64,000 bases of DNA. Origin: Primulina eburnea. Taxonomy: Eukaryota > Streptophyta > Magnoliopsida > Lamiales > Gesneriaceae. Made by a program: the position numbers and the translations under genes. The notes beneath the pieces were generated by a model, which did no database searches, was not told the DNA's origin, and saw only the letters and a list, made by a program, of their open reading frames with translations. Of the stretch, positions 34,518-45,270 are shown one piece after another. The stretch spans positions 8,266,261 through 8,330,260 of the forward strand of contig NC_133114.1 of assembly GCF_022965805.1 (NCBI RefSeq), in the 5' to 3' direction. Positions within the stretch are counted from its first letter, which is position 1, and each line of letters opens with the position of its first letter.

Positions 34518-35764
34518 ATCAAGGGAGTACAGTCAGGCTATCGACTCTAAATTTAGCGCTTACTGGGAGGCAACCCAGTGTCCAGTTTTATTTTTCTTTC
34601 ATACTCTAGTTTATTTTATTTGTTCGAATTTACTTTCGTTTTGTTTTTCTGGCATTGTTCGTAAGTTAATCTCAGTGCATGGTGGTGCAGGTAATTTATC
34701 TACTGGCGGTGGAATTTCTCAAGTGTGGGAGAATCTATCAGGGCGATCGGTTTCAAAACCTCAAATTGACCAGGGAAGTTTCTGTACAATTCTTGCATCT
34801 TGTGTGCTTTATTGAATGTCAAAAATTTTTCTTTAGATTTATAGAATTGTACATGCATGGCATCACATTTGGGTTTGGGTCGTATATTTAAAAAAAACAA
34901 AACAAAAAAAAAATTTATTAAATTTTGCAAATACCGAGGCGACCCGGAACCAACCCCGGACCCATACTCGGGGTCCGTGTACTTAACCTTCAAAACTGCC
35001 AACTTCCCGAGTCTACACGGACCTCAACCCGGACCCCTACACGGGGTCCGTGTTCTTCACTTTCAAAAAAATGTCTAGTTCCCGAGTCTACACGGACCCC
35101 GGGACGGACCACTACACGGGGTCCGTGTCTGGCATTTCCAGAATATTCGAACTTGCGCACATACACGGACCTGTGCACGGACCCCTTCACGGGGTCCGTG
35201 TCCTCTATTTTCTTGACAAAATCAGATTTGAATCGCGACTCCCCCTTTCCAAAATCCCTAAATCCCCAAAACCGATTCCCCTCCCGCCGCGGCTCTACCA
35301 CCACTCACAGCGTTTCCTCCGTCGCCGCCTCCAACCGAGCAACACCAAACATCGCCGACCACCGCCGGACCACTCTCCTTCGTCGTGCTTTCATCATCAT
35401 CTTCGAGTTTATGGTAAGAGTGGCTACCCCTTCTCTCAATTGGAAATTATCACGTTGGGAATTTTGTGTACGGTAGAAGAGATCAATTTATTGCGTATTG
35501 GTTCGATTATTGCTTGGATTTCATTCGTCGTGTGTTAGTTTGGTGGATTTAACTTGTCTGAGGCCTGACATATCGTCATTGTGGATTAGTTGGGATTGAA
35601 TTGTGATTGGAGATTATTGTCCGTCGACTGGGGGTGGTTTTTTCCTTGCGTTAGTGTTGCCTTGTGTATTAATTTGGTTGCTCGGGATCACTTGGATTGT
35701 AGTTCTACGTTGGGATTGTTGTGCTTCTTTGATTGCCTCTTTGAGTCTAGCCGTCTCTATCGTC
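34518..35764 (+). other. Athila spacer between pol and the 3' ORF, containing hairpin array D2
   Basis: No protein family is recognised from 34518 to 35764. It holds a long A tract (34888-34916) and array D2. An open stretch upstream of and in frame with the 3' ORF (35603-35764) encodes two strongly hydrophobic segments (FFLALVLPCVLIWLLGI; SLIASLSLAVSIV). Promoter, intron or leader functions for the 3' ORF are possible but not shown. Confidence 0.6.
34940..35202 (+). repeat. Hairpin array D2, internal copy of the Athila LTR array
   Basis: Four units with the same pattern as D1 and D3: ACACGGACC .. CGGACC .. ACGGGGTCCGTGT. Two begin CGAGTCTACACGGACC, exactly as in the LTR. The spacers between units do not match those of the LTR, so this is not simply a copied LTR segment. 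Confidence 0.88.
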
Positions 35765-36985
35765 ATGCCTCCTCGTCGTATTACTGGTAAGCGCGCCCGA
35801 ACCGGTGCTTCTTCGTCCTCTGGGTCAACCAGGAGATCATTTGATGCTTCTAAATTCACATCCATTGAGAATTTTGAATGGTACTCGTCCCTTCACGGGA
35901 ATTCTGTCATCGTGGAGCGGTCTATTCATCCCCGTATTGATGCCGAGGTGCCACTCCGCGCCGAGTTTGATAAATTTGGATGGGGCCCTATCTTGGACAT
36001 CTCCGGCCCATATTATCCCGACCTGGTATGACAATTCTTTGCCAATGTCGAAGAAAAAGAGATCATCGGGTGGCCACATGTGCGTACATACGTGAAAGGG
36101 GTTCCTATCGAGGTTACCAGCTCATACTTGGCTGCGATTTTAAGTGTCCCAAATGAAGGGCCGCCGCTGTCCTTCAATCAGCTAGATATATTCTTTTCGG
36201 ACATCACCTTTCGGATCCCGGAAGCCCGGCGCCGCCTTCAGTACCATACATCTTCCACCGGCTCCCGCTCTAGTGTCCTTCCCACATCCCTTCCGTTACT
36301 TGATCGCCTGATTTGCTATTTTACGGGAGCAAACATTATTCCGCGGAAAGCAGGTAACAACGAGGTACGTCATATGGACCTTTACATCATTGACAAGATG
36401 CTAAATGGATTAGGGGCGATCACTGCCATTCCGGTGGCGTCTATCATCATTTCCCATATGTGCTCAGTCGCTCACATTGATCTGACAAAGAATAAGACGC
36501 CCTACGCCCCTTTCCCTATCATCATCTCTCGTATTTTGGCGGCCCATGGCGTCGATTTCACGGGTGAGACTTCCCTCCTCCCTACCTCTACGCATATGCT
36601 CACCGCTCAAGCCATGCAGGGCATGTATTTCATCTGCCGACAGGGCACTTGGTACCGCAATCCCGGAAGTCGACACATCAGCCCTCACCCCCGTGACCCA
36701 CCGGTGCCTCCCCCTGCCATCGAGGACCGCGCCTGGGATGACTGTGTGGAGGAAGAAGCAGCATTGGATGCCCGCACTGGCCCTCAAGCTGGTGTACCCC
36801 CTAGACCGCGCAACTCGCAAGCCAGGCGCCGCTTTTACTCATCCTTACTGGATTGCATGGACGACATCCGCAACCGCTTAGCTCGAGTCGAGCAACAGTC
36901 TCCCGACGCCTATGCCCCACCCTGGGAAAGAACTACTCTCGATGAATTCATGAACTTAGAGTTGGGATCCGAGGACGAGGAGTAG
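35765..36985 (+). pseudogene. Athila extra 3' ORF (plant-transposon-protein type), one in-frame TGA
   Basis: One frame from ATG 35765 (MPPRRITGKRARTGASSSSG) to TAG at 36983, about 406 codons, interrupted only by TGA 36029 (reads DLV-stop-QFFANVEEKE). The N-terminus is basic and Ser-rich; the middle has FEWYSSL, QFFANV, VRTYVKGVPIEVTSSYLAAIL and a long helical domain; the C-terminus is Pro-rich, then acidic. The layout recalls the 'putative plant transposon protein' domain found downstream of pol in Athila-like elements (recognised from memory). Its function is unknown and I see no envelope signature inside the ORF. GC-rich coding third positions differ from pol. Confidence 0.7.
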
Positions 36986-38604
36986 TTTTATTTTGTTAGG
37001 ATGTTACTTTATGCGTTTTTCTGGATTTCACCATTTCATGTGGATATTGATGTACTCAGACATGTTTTTTTTCTCAGTATTGTCATTTGAAATTTAATCG
37101 TGTGTTTGTGTGCTCCCCCTTTTCTTTTTTACGTTTCCTTGTGTATTCGATGTCGTGCTTTTCAGGAGTTGCTGATTTATCCCACATTTTCACCACTGAC
37201 TCGACATTTGTCCAGGGAAGTGTTTTCTTTCGTTTGATATAACTGTCTTCATCGTTCATTTTATATTGCTTTACACTGAGGGCAGTGTCGTTATCAAGGT
37301 GTGGGGGTGGGTCAGGTTTGTTTCACGTCGTTGCACACACACTTCACAACAGTTTTAAACGTAAGATGAGACTATTGATGGACAAAGAACTCTTGTTTCA
37401 CTTAATAATCGGATTATTTTGTTAGATTTTAGATCACCCGGAAAATTTTTTCATGCCTAGTATTGAGTAAGAGGAGTCGTAGTTTCAAGGAGAGAGTCCA
37501 ACATGAACTAGTTCTGTATCAACATTTTGTTCAATGCACGTGGTCAAACTTTTACTCATTGATAGTGAATTGGTGAAATGTGAACTTAAAATAAAAAATT
37601 GAACAATGATCCCTAGAACTTGTCTGATTAGCCCTCGAAGAGAAAATACGAACGATGGTGACTTAGGAATGATTTAGGCGATCTTTGGACCGTTTGAGCC
37701 TTTCAAGCCTGACCGATACATCATTCATTGTCCCTAGTAACCCTTTTTGAGCCTGAAAAAATCGAATGGTGTGTGTCAATGACACACAGTTAGCCCCCAT
37801 TCGTCAGTTATTCAATGTCCCACATCAACTACCTGAATCTTAGCCTATACACTTTTTCCTACCGACATGTGAGAGAAATAAAACTCCTGTACACATTGAA
37901 ATGTTTGAATTACTCCAATGGATTGAAGAAATATGTGTGAAGGAGTCGATGAACTTTTATTAATGAAAAAAAAAGAAGAAAAAAAAGGAGGAAAATGTAC
38001 AGTACTGAAAACACCCGAAAAAAACAAAAAAAAAATTTCTGGGGGTGCAAGTTGGTGGACAATGAGAAAGAAAAGGAGACGCTAGAGCTCTGAAAATGAT
38101 AAAAATACAGTAATTGTTGACGAGTCGAAAGTTGAATGAATGTGCTGCAGGAATAATTTTTATTTTCTCTCACTTTTGATTCCCATATCTTTTATTGTAA
38201 CCGTGAACCGTGGCCTTACGTTATAAGCTTGAAAAGACCTATTAACCAAGTCTTCTTCGTTCAACATTTAGTAGAGAGGGGTATGAAAGTCAAGCATATG
38301 GGGCGTCTCGATAACAAATGAAAATAAGTGATCATGAAACCAAGTAGCTAGTGATGAGTACGAGTCTGACTTGCACACTACACACATCTTGTTCTGTTGA
38401 TCTTTACTGGGTAAATGTTTGAATCTTGAATTGCGGCGAAAACGAATCTTGTGATATGCGAAGCGTGATCTTTTGACCGGGGGTGAAAGAGTCGACAAAT
38501 TGAGAAGTTTTGATTGTGGTACTTGAGTTCTGAATCTGAAATATTTTCATCTTTATTTGTGTCTGGTTTGTTCGAGGACGAACAAAGGTTAAGTGTGGGA
38601 AAGT
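36986..38604 (+). other. Athila 3' untranslated region with polypurine tract
   Basis: A noncoding 1.6-kb stretch with purine-rich (about 37970-38040) and pyrimidine-rich (about 37110-37150) runs. The last bases, AAGTGTGGGAAAGT (38591-38604), form the polypurine tract that primes plus-strand synthesis directly before the 3' LTR. No gene seen. Confidence 0.7.
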
Positions 38605-40117
38605 TGATAAGCACGAATTATATAGCATTTTAGGGATTATATTTTGTCGTATTCGTGCTTATCTGACGTTTTCATTCCGAGTTTCGCGCTTATTTCGTCT
38701 CGTTATGGCTATCTGCAGGTTTGACCAAAAGGAGGTGAAAGCCAAAGAAATGAAAGAAAAGTCAAGCGTCGCAGTGCCATGTCATGAAATACCCAGAAAA
38801 AGAGCAAAACTTCACAAGTAGAATACCCGGACCCAGAGACGGACCCCGTCTAAGGGTCCGTGTGAATCAACCCCAAAGAAGAGAAAAACCGAGTCTACAC
38901 GGACCCCTCACCGGACCTGTATCCGGGGTCCGTGTCAATTACATCCAGAAGAAGAGAAAATCCAGAGTCTACAAGGACCTCTGGACGGACCCCAACACGG
39001 GGTCCGTGCCTAGCATCCCCCGAAGTAACGTTTAATCGAACACACACGGACCCTATTCCGGGGTAGTACACGGGGTCCGTGTACTTGATTTGGAAATCAG
39101 ATTTTGCGAAGATTTAGTGGAATAAAAGAGAAAAGATAGCAGATTGAGAAGGACTTTTGCAGATCGAGAACTTGGAGCCGACTGGAAGGAAAAAGAGGCG
39201 CAAGCTTTGAAACTCTGAAAGACGGCGACGACTGGGAAAAACGAGAGGAAAAACATAGCACTTTACACGCAAGATCCGCACACCGTCATTGAGATTTCTC
39301 TTCTCTTTTATTTTCGTATTTTTAGACATGAATTCAAACATTAAATTTGACTTTAGTTTTGAATTTATAGAGTAGTTTCTCTTGTGATCGGGACCACGAT
39401 AGGGACAAACGACTGATTTTTGTTTATTTATTGGATTGTTTTATTTATAAATTTGTTTTATGTTATTGATTAATGTTTGCGTGAATTTCATGCTTTTGAT
39501 CTGGCCAATTATTTGCATGTTTGTTGTTCGATCTTGACTCGAAAGGGAATAGATTGAAATTAGCTTCAAAAATATTAATCAACACATGGTTAAATCGACT
39601 AGAAATAGTATTCGGTTTCAGTGTGCGATTTTAGGCGACAGCTGTAATTCCATTGTTGATAAATGCATTTTTGTTTAATTAAATTCAATTAGAAATAATT
39701 CGGCTGTTAAATGAAAATAGGATTATAAATTCTAGAAATAGATTTATAATTAAATCAGAGAATTGCATCGTGACATTGAAATAATCTGTAGTTAAATAAT
39801 TCCAGTGCATGATATTAATCAAGGTTTGTTACCGTCGTGTGTTCCCGATCATTTTACTTAAATTTGAAAATCCCCAAGCTCCAAGCTTCTCTGATATTTG
39901 ATTTAGTCATTAAATTAGTATAAATTAGTTAAAAAATTCACTTAGTTGAAATAATAATCAAATCGCTCGTTATTGTTTGCCTAGATTAAATAAAATAATT
40001 GAATCTTAGTAATTAAATAATAGTCTATGTGGGATCGATACTTGGACTGTTCGTCCATTTACTATAACTTGACCTAGTCCACTTGCTAGAATTAATCCCA
40101 ACCGAATTCTTCGGTCA
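38605..40117 (+). repeat. Athila 3' LTR (uninterrupted)
   Basis: 1,513 bp, TGATAAGCACG..CTTCGGTCA, followed by the ACCAT target-site duplication. A 13-bp inverted repeat sits at its start (38606-38618 with 38651-38663). It contains array D3 (38825-39083) and the target site GTTAT (38701-38705) that copia-1 used in the 5' copy. Confidence 0.95.
38825..39083 (+). repeat. Hairpin array D3 in the Athila 3' LTR
   Basis: Copy of D1 with a few substitutions (for example ACAAGGACC for ACACGGACC in one unit). Four self-complementary units of CACGGACC..GGGGTCCGTG. Confidence 0.9.
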
Positions 40118-40122
40118 ACCAT

Positions 40123-41190
40123 TTATCCAAGGATTCTAAAATTCTCGATTTTGACTTTTTCTTACTTCTGATTACTTGAGCCTATCCCAAATCATTGTAT
40201 CAGCTTAAAATTGACTTCTAATATTTTTTTTAGACGTAAACCCGAGCCTTTTCCTTTAATCGCTTAATAACTAACTTGTGAAGCGTTTTAAACCCGAATA
40301 AATTCATAACTTACTATTTTCATCCCAAACTTTAAACATATACTTTTTGTTCCTAAACTACACCCGTGATTCACGGGCCAACCCCCGCGAACCCACAGTT
40401 CGATCATTGTTAACCCCTGTGACACAACCAAACCATCTTCCCACTTTCAAGCCATACACCTATTTCCATCGAGCTGCCCTCGAGCCACCTTGGATCAGGC
40501 CTTCCAGACCACGACCCATCCTTCTCAAAATCTACTTGTCTCTATTCCTGTCCCTGCATACTCTCTAAACCTCGATCCATCCATCGACTCATGCTTAAAC
40601 GACTCTTTTCTTAACCCTTAAATATCTCTCTATGGCAGCGATGTTCTTAGAAATCATAGTGTGTTGCCAAGATCGTAAAAACGTTAAAACATGAAAATAA
40701 ACGTTCAAACGATAAATAAATCGTCCAATATAATTTCCTGCTAAAAAAACATAAAACACACATATTATGATTTGAATGGTACAAAAAGAAGGGTTTAAAA
40801 CGTGCCTTTGCGTTAAAAACGCTCGAATAGTGGATAATCGTTGCGGGGAAGTCGGTGGGCGATCGGAGCGACGTTTCGATTGTTTCTTTTGAAACATCTA
40901 TCCTTTTTATTGCTTTAAAAGTACTAGAAATATTTTTTTTTTATTTCGGCCAACTCAAATAATACATGAAAATATTTTAATAAAATATTTTGCACTTTTT
41001 TAAGATAAACCTCAATCAACTAGTATTTAAAAATTCGAGTGAAATAGTCATAAAGTAGAATCGTCTACTGTTTTACCAAACCTAAAAAGCAATAAGTTTG
41101 AAAAGTATAGCTCATACTAAACCTCTCAAAAATCTCTCAAAAGCATAAATAAATAGTCTTAAAATCTTTAACATAAATCATGAGTCAAAA
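40123..41190 (-). mobile_element. Family L repeat, copy L2, part right of the Athila insertion
   Basis: It continues the sequence broken at 18215; the joined stretch parallels 42130-42230. Further blocks align with L1 and L3: CATCCCAAACTTTAAACATA corresponds to GATCCCAGATTTTAAACATAG (42517), and AACGTGCCTTTGCGTTAAAAACGC corresponds to 15633-15660. It is shorter than L3 and lacks the TGTAAYGCCC start, so it is degenerate. No gene. Confidence 0.5.
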
Positions 41191-43256
41191 GTCGTAAATG
41201 CGGAATAATAGAAGCGCTGGTCCTCGGGTTGTGTTCACCTTCAGTCCAGTCAAATCACCCATCAAGTCCTCCCTCAATACCACCTGCATCCATCACACCT
41301 AGTGAGTCTAAAGACTCAACACACCATAATCTTTATAACGAGTAATACGTAATACAGTCAACATATAACGGTGAAAAATTTTTGTACTTAAAATATTGTT
41401 TTCATGAAGATGCATAAACATAAACATTTTCGTAAACATTTCCATGATGCATAAAACTTTAAACATAAACATTTTCATGACATGCATAAATAAATCCTTA
41501 ACTTTTCCTCAACATGACATGAACATTTAACATGATCATAAACATTTTCCTTTATCTTTAGTTGAATTCAGATCGTTAATTGTGACTTTCCTCAACATGA
41601 CATGACATGACGATGGATCCATCTACATAAAACCACAGTACTGGGCGGCGGGGGACACCAGCAACACTCTCACCGGTCAACTGGGCTCTGGCCAAGCATT
41701 ATCGAATAGAAATACGATCGTCGGGGCTCCCTCTGGAGCCTTTTCCCATAAATGGGCTCCCTCTGGGGCCTTCTCCCCTCACGACATTCTCATTCTTACC
41801 TCAAACCTCATAACCTCATATTCGCAATAATGGAAACACGATCGTCGGGCTCCCACTGGGACCATAACCCTCACGACGTCGCCATTATTAACGAATTAGT
41901 CACAATCACTTCACTTCCTTCAACATTTTTCATTCACATCACTTTATAAAAATCGTGAATAATATTTACATTTTCATTTTGAAACCAAGCATGCAACATG
42001 TATTTTAAATGTCTTCCCTCAATCATAAATATCAAATAGACATTTAAAAATCATAATTTAATCATGAACATTTTATAAACATTTAAAAATAATCATAATA
42101 TCATAAAAACAGCATTTCGGGCACTGCCATGACCTTTACTAATTTCTAGGTGTAAAAAGACTGTTTTACCCCTAGACTCGACATTTTACGATTTCGATTT
42201 TTTTCGTGATTTCATGACTCTAACATGTCCCAAATAAATATTTAAGCCTACATGAATTTTCCCATATTTTTGTTTAGCTTAAATCGAGGACGTTTAAATT
42301 AATCTTTAAATAAGACGTATTAACACGTTTTAATCCCGAATTAAACCAAACCTTAATATAAAATTCCCAAATTAAAAACTTAGACTTATAATAATTATTT
42401 AAGCTTAAACTTAATTTTTCATAATTTTATAAAGCTTAAAACTTGACTTTTCAATTAACTCGTTAGTTAGCGTTTCGTGCGGCGATTAAATTCCGAATAA
42501 ACTCAAAACTCGTTATTTTGATCCCAGATTTTAAACATAGCATTTTTAGTATTTATTCTACCCTCCCAAGTCATTAGCCACCCCCATGGACCCTTGGATC
42601 AATTTTTAGCTTTATAAATTTCGTTTTTGACACCTTATCGAACCCACCGAGCCATCTCTTAATTTACTCGAGCCACGCCCGAGCAGCCTCGAGCCAAAAC
42701 CTAGATAACCCATCTAGGGACCCCACTGTGCAAGCCCAGCCCCAAAACATGACCATAACCCGCTCAAACACCTACTGAAACAGACCCCAAAAATCTGCAT
42801 GTGAGCGTGAGTTAGTGCCTTGAACAAGTGAACTTCTATCTAGTCTAGGACTTCCCCCAACCCTTAACCATCAAACCCACACGACCCTTACCATCCCTGG
42901 ACCACACCTAGACCCTGCCCAGACCAGCCCAGCCACCAGGACCCCAAGCCCGAAGCCCCTGAATCAAAGAACATCAGCTGCGCGACTTGCTTCTCTTCTC
43001 GTTTCCTTGCTTTGCTCGAGCCAGCCAGCATCCAAGCCGCTCCAGCCCACAGCCCAGCCCTTACCCCCCTTCCTCAGGACCCTATAGGACCTAGTTTCAC
43101 CCAGCCCAGCCCCCTGGCCGAGCCCCTCCTCCCTTGCCACAACTTCTGAAGCCTGTGCATGCTTCCCCCTAAAACTCACGGGTGATCTTGGGTGGAGTCC
43201 TAGCTTGCTAGGACTCCTCCCCAACCGTGACCCTTGAGTCCTAAGCTGGCTAGGAC
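41191..43256 (-). mobile_element. Family L repeat, copy L3, part left of copia-2
   Basis: Starts with the GCGGAATAATAGAAGCG block shared with 17516. It contains two near-identical GGCTCCCTCTGG.GCCTT blocks (41728, 41755) and ends in a GC-rich stretch shared with 14691-15300. Inverted repeats GAGTCCTAGC..GCTAGGACTC lie at about 43196-43217 and 43237-43259. Copia-2 is inserted at TCAAC (43257-43261). No gene. Confidence 0.55.
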
Positions 43257-43261
43257 TCAAC

Positions 43262-45255
43262 TGTTGGATCTGGTTTTCTACACGCCCAAATGCAGCGGAA
43301 GATTTAAAATTTTTATTTTTATTTTGAAAAACAAAATAATATTTCTTTGGACGTTCGTATGATTTAACAAATTAAACATGCATAGGATGTTTAGTAATTT
43401 ATACCTTTGGTGATTAAATCACGAGGCTCCAACTATTCCGGGGTTAGCGGAGATAGCTCTTGATGAATTCCTACGAGCTTTCTTCAAGAAATCCTCCTAT
43501 CAAGTCCACGACTAGATAGTGTGTTCCTCTTCCAATTTGCACTAGAAAATATGGAAGATATTTGCGTAGGAGAGAAAATAATTGAGAGAGGCGGCACAAT
43601 AATTTTTCTTTCAAAAGGGTGGTGGCCGATTTCTTTTTCAATTGGAGATGGGTCTCACGTAATTTAGTGGTTGGTGGCTAGGGTTTAGTGCTTTGGAAAC
43701 ACTTATTTATAATTAATTAAACCCTAATTACATAATTAACATTAATGGGCTTGATTTAATTAATTGAACTAGTCCAACTAGTTTAATTAATTTAATCAAA
43801 GCTCATTAAACTTGTAATTATTTATTATGTTGGACTTGTACTCCTACAAGCCCATTAAACATAATACCCACCATATTTAATTTATTAATTAATCAACTCA
43901 ACTTTTGAGCTTAATAAATTAAATACAGTATAAATTCAACATTTGAATTTATTATTTAAATTATAAATTCAACTACTTGAATTTTCATCACCTCCAAAAT
44001 TTAATATTTAATAAACCCAACATTTGAGTTTAATAAATTAAATTATCACATTTTATAAATTCAACTACTTGAATTTATTCTCTCAAAATTTATTTATCAT
44101 AAATTCAACTCCTTGAATTTTCTATATAATATAAATTCAACTTCTTGAATTTATTCTCTCTACGGGAACAAACAATCCAGTACTTGTGTGACCCTCAATG
44201 GTTCAGGGATACAGCTAGCCGTGGGTTCACAACTCTTTGTGATTCAGGACAGAATCCTTTATTCGGGCTTACCCTAGTTAGCCCCATTCTTTCTATCAAC
44301 ACCTTGATCAAGAATGTCAGAACTCATTTCTGATAGCACCCATCGGATCATGGTAAGAGCGTCTAGTAGCATCGCCCCATGATCCCCTAGGTATCACTGA
44401 TAGTGCCTGCAAGAACCAGTCGATTATGATTAACGTACAGTACGGTCCCTTCATCTCATATATCCCGATCGAATCTGCAACCATTGGTTCATCGAGGGTT
44501 GCATATTAATTCGATAACTATGTGATAACTATAATAGTGGCATCGCGTGTACTATTTGGAGAACTCCTTCTCCAACGTACATCTCGTACTCTGGCCAGAG
44601 ATTCCATGCACTATTATTTCATTAGATCACATAGGATATCCACACTCGTAGGTGAGCGGTGAATCCCCGACTACAATGCACTGGCTCCTATATGTGTCGC
44701 AACTGTACCCAACCTCGCCACCTGATGACTCTCCTGGAGCCGGTAAACGAGTCAAAGCACAGCCCTAGCATATAGAGCCTCAGTGTTGTCCCGGGTCGTA
44801 AGGACTAATGTTGTACAATCATAACCACAGACTTATCCTCTCGATGAATGATAACCACTTGGAAAGTCCGAGGGAGGGTTGTTCGGTATAATCATCCTAT
44901 GACTACCCATCTGCATGTTTGGACATCTCTATGCCCTTACTAAGAAACGCAGTACACAACATCACAGATGCTAGTCTCAAGCTCAAGAGACCTTTATCCA
45001 TGTTTTAGGCGGCTGAATCGACTAGGAACGAATTTAGATCATACAGTATTTACAAACGAGTTTCAACATCGAATTACGATTCATTTGTATTAAAGTATAA
45101 TCAAGGTCTTTATCTATGTTTGATAACATGGGTATACAGATAAAGAATTAACAAACCATGAAATAATGAATTATATTAAAATAAAGATTGTTTATTACAC
45201 TTGAGTCAATAAAATCCCTAGTCAACAGTTGACTTGTAGGGCATCTATTCTAACA
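43262..45255 (-). repeat. copia-2 3' LTR
   Basis: Ends TGTTGGATC / TAACA on the + strand. Six or more AT-rich palindromes of the type AAATTCAACTACTTGAATTT occur at 43888-44160. A downstream block (about 44180-45060) is shared with the copia-1 LTR. Confidence 0.95.
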
Positions 45256-45270
45256 ATCTCCCACTTGCCC
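45256..45270 (-). promoter_or_regulatory. copia-2 polypurine tract
   Basis: Minus strand GGGCAAGTGGGAGAT directly before the LTR. Its first base overlaps the pol stop codon (TAG at 45270-45272). Confidence 0.85.

Larger units (their letters stand above)
18221..40117 (+). mobile_element. Athila-type Ty3/gypsy retrotransposon (12.7 kb net), host of nested copia-1
   Basis: The element is bounded by TGATAAG..GGTCA LTRs and by the perfect 5-bp duplication ACCAT (18216-18220 and 40118-40122). The 5' LTR is 18221-28903 (1,514 bp after removing copia-1 and one GTTAT), the 3' LTR 38605-40117 (1,513 bp). Between them are the tRNA-Asp primer site, gag, protease-RT-RNaseH-integrase, a hairpin array, an extra 3' ORF and a polypurine tract. 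The two LTRs differ at roughly 2% of positions by eye, so the insertion is moderately young and older than copia-1. Coding lesions (shifts, four in-frame stops) make it nonautonomous now. Confidence 0.93.

Noticed and set aside
34925..35538. Open frames of 160-180 codons across hairpin array D2
   Set aside because: Composition follows the GGACC/GGTCC repeats (repeated Arg-Thr-Pro and Gly-Val-Arg residues). Similar frames appear over D1 and D3 on both strands; no family motif.
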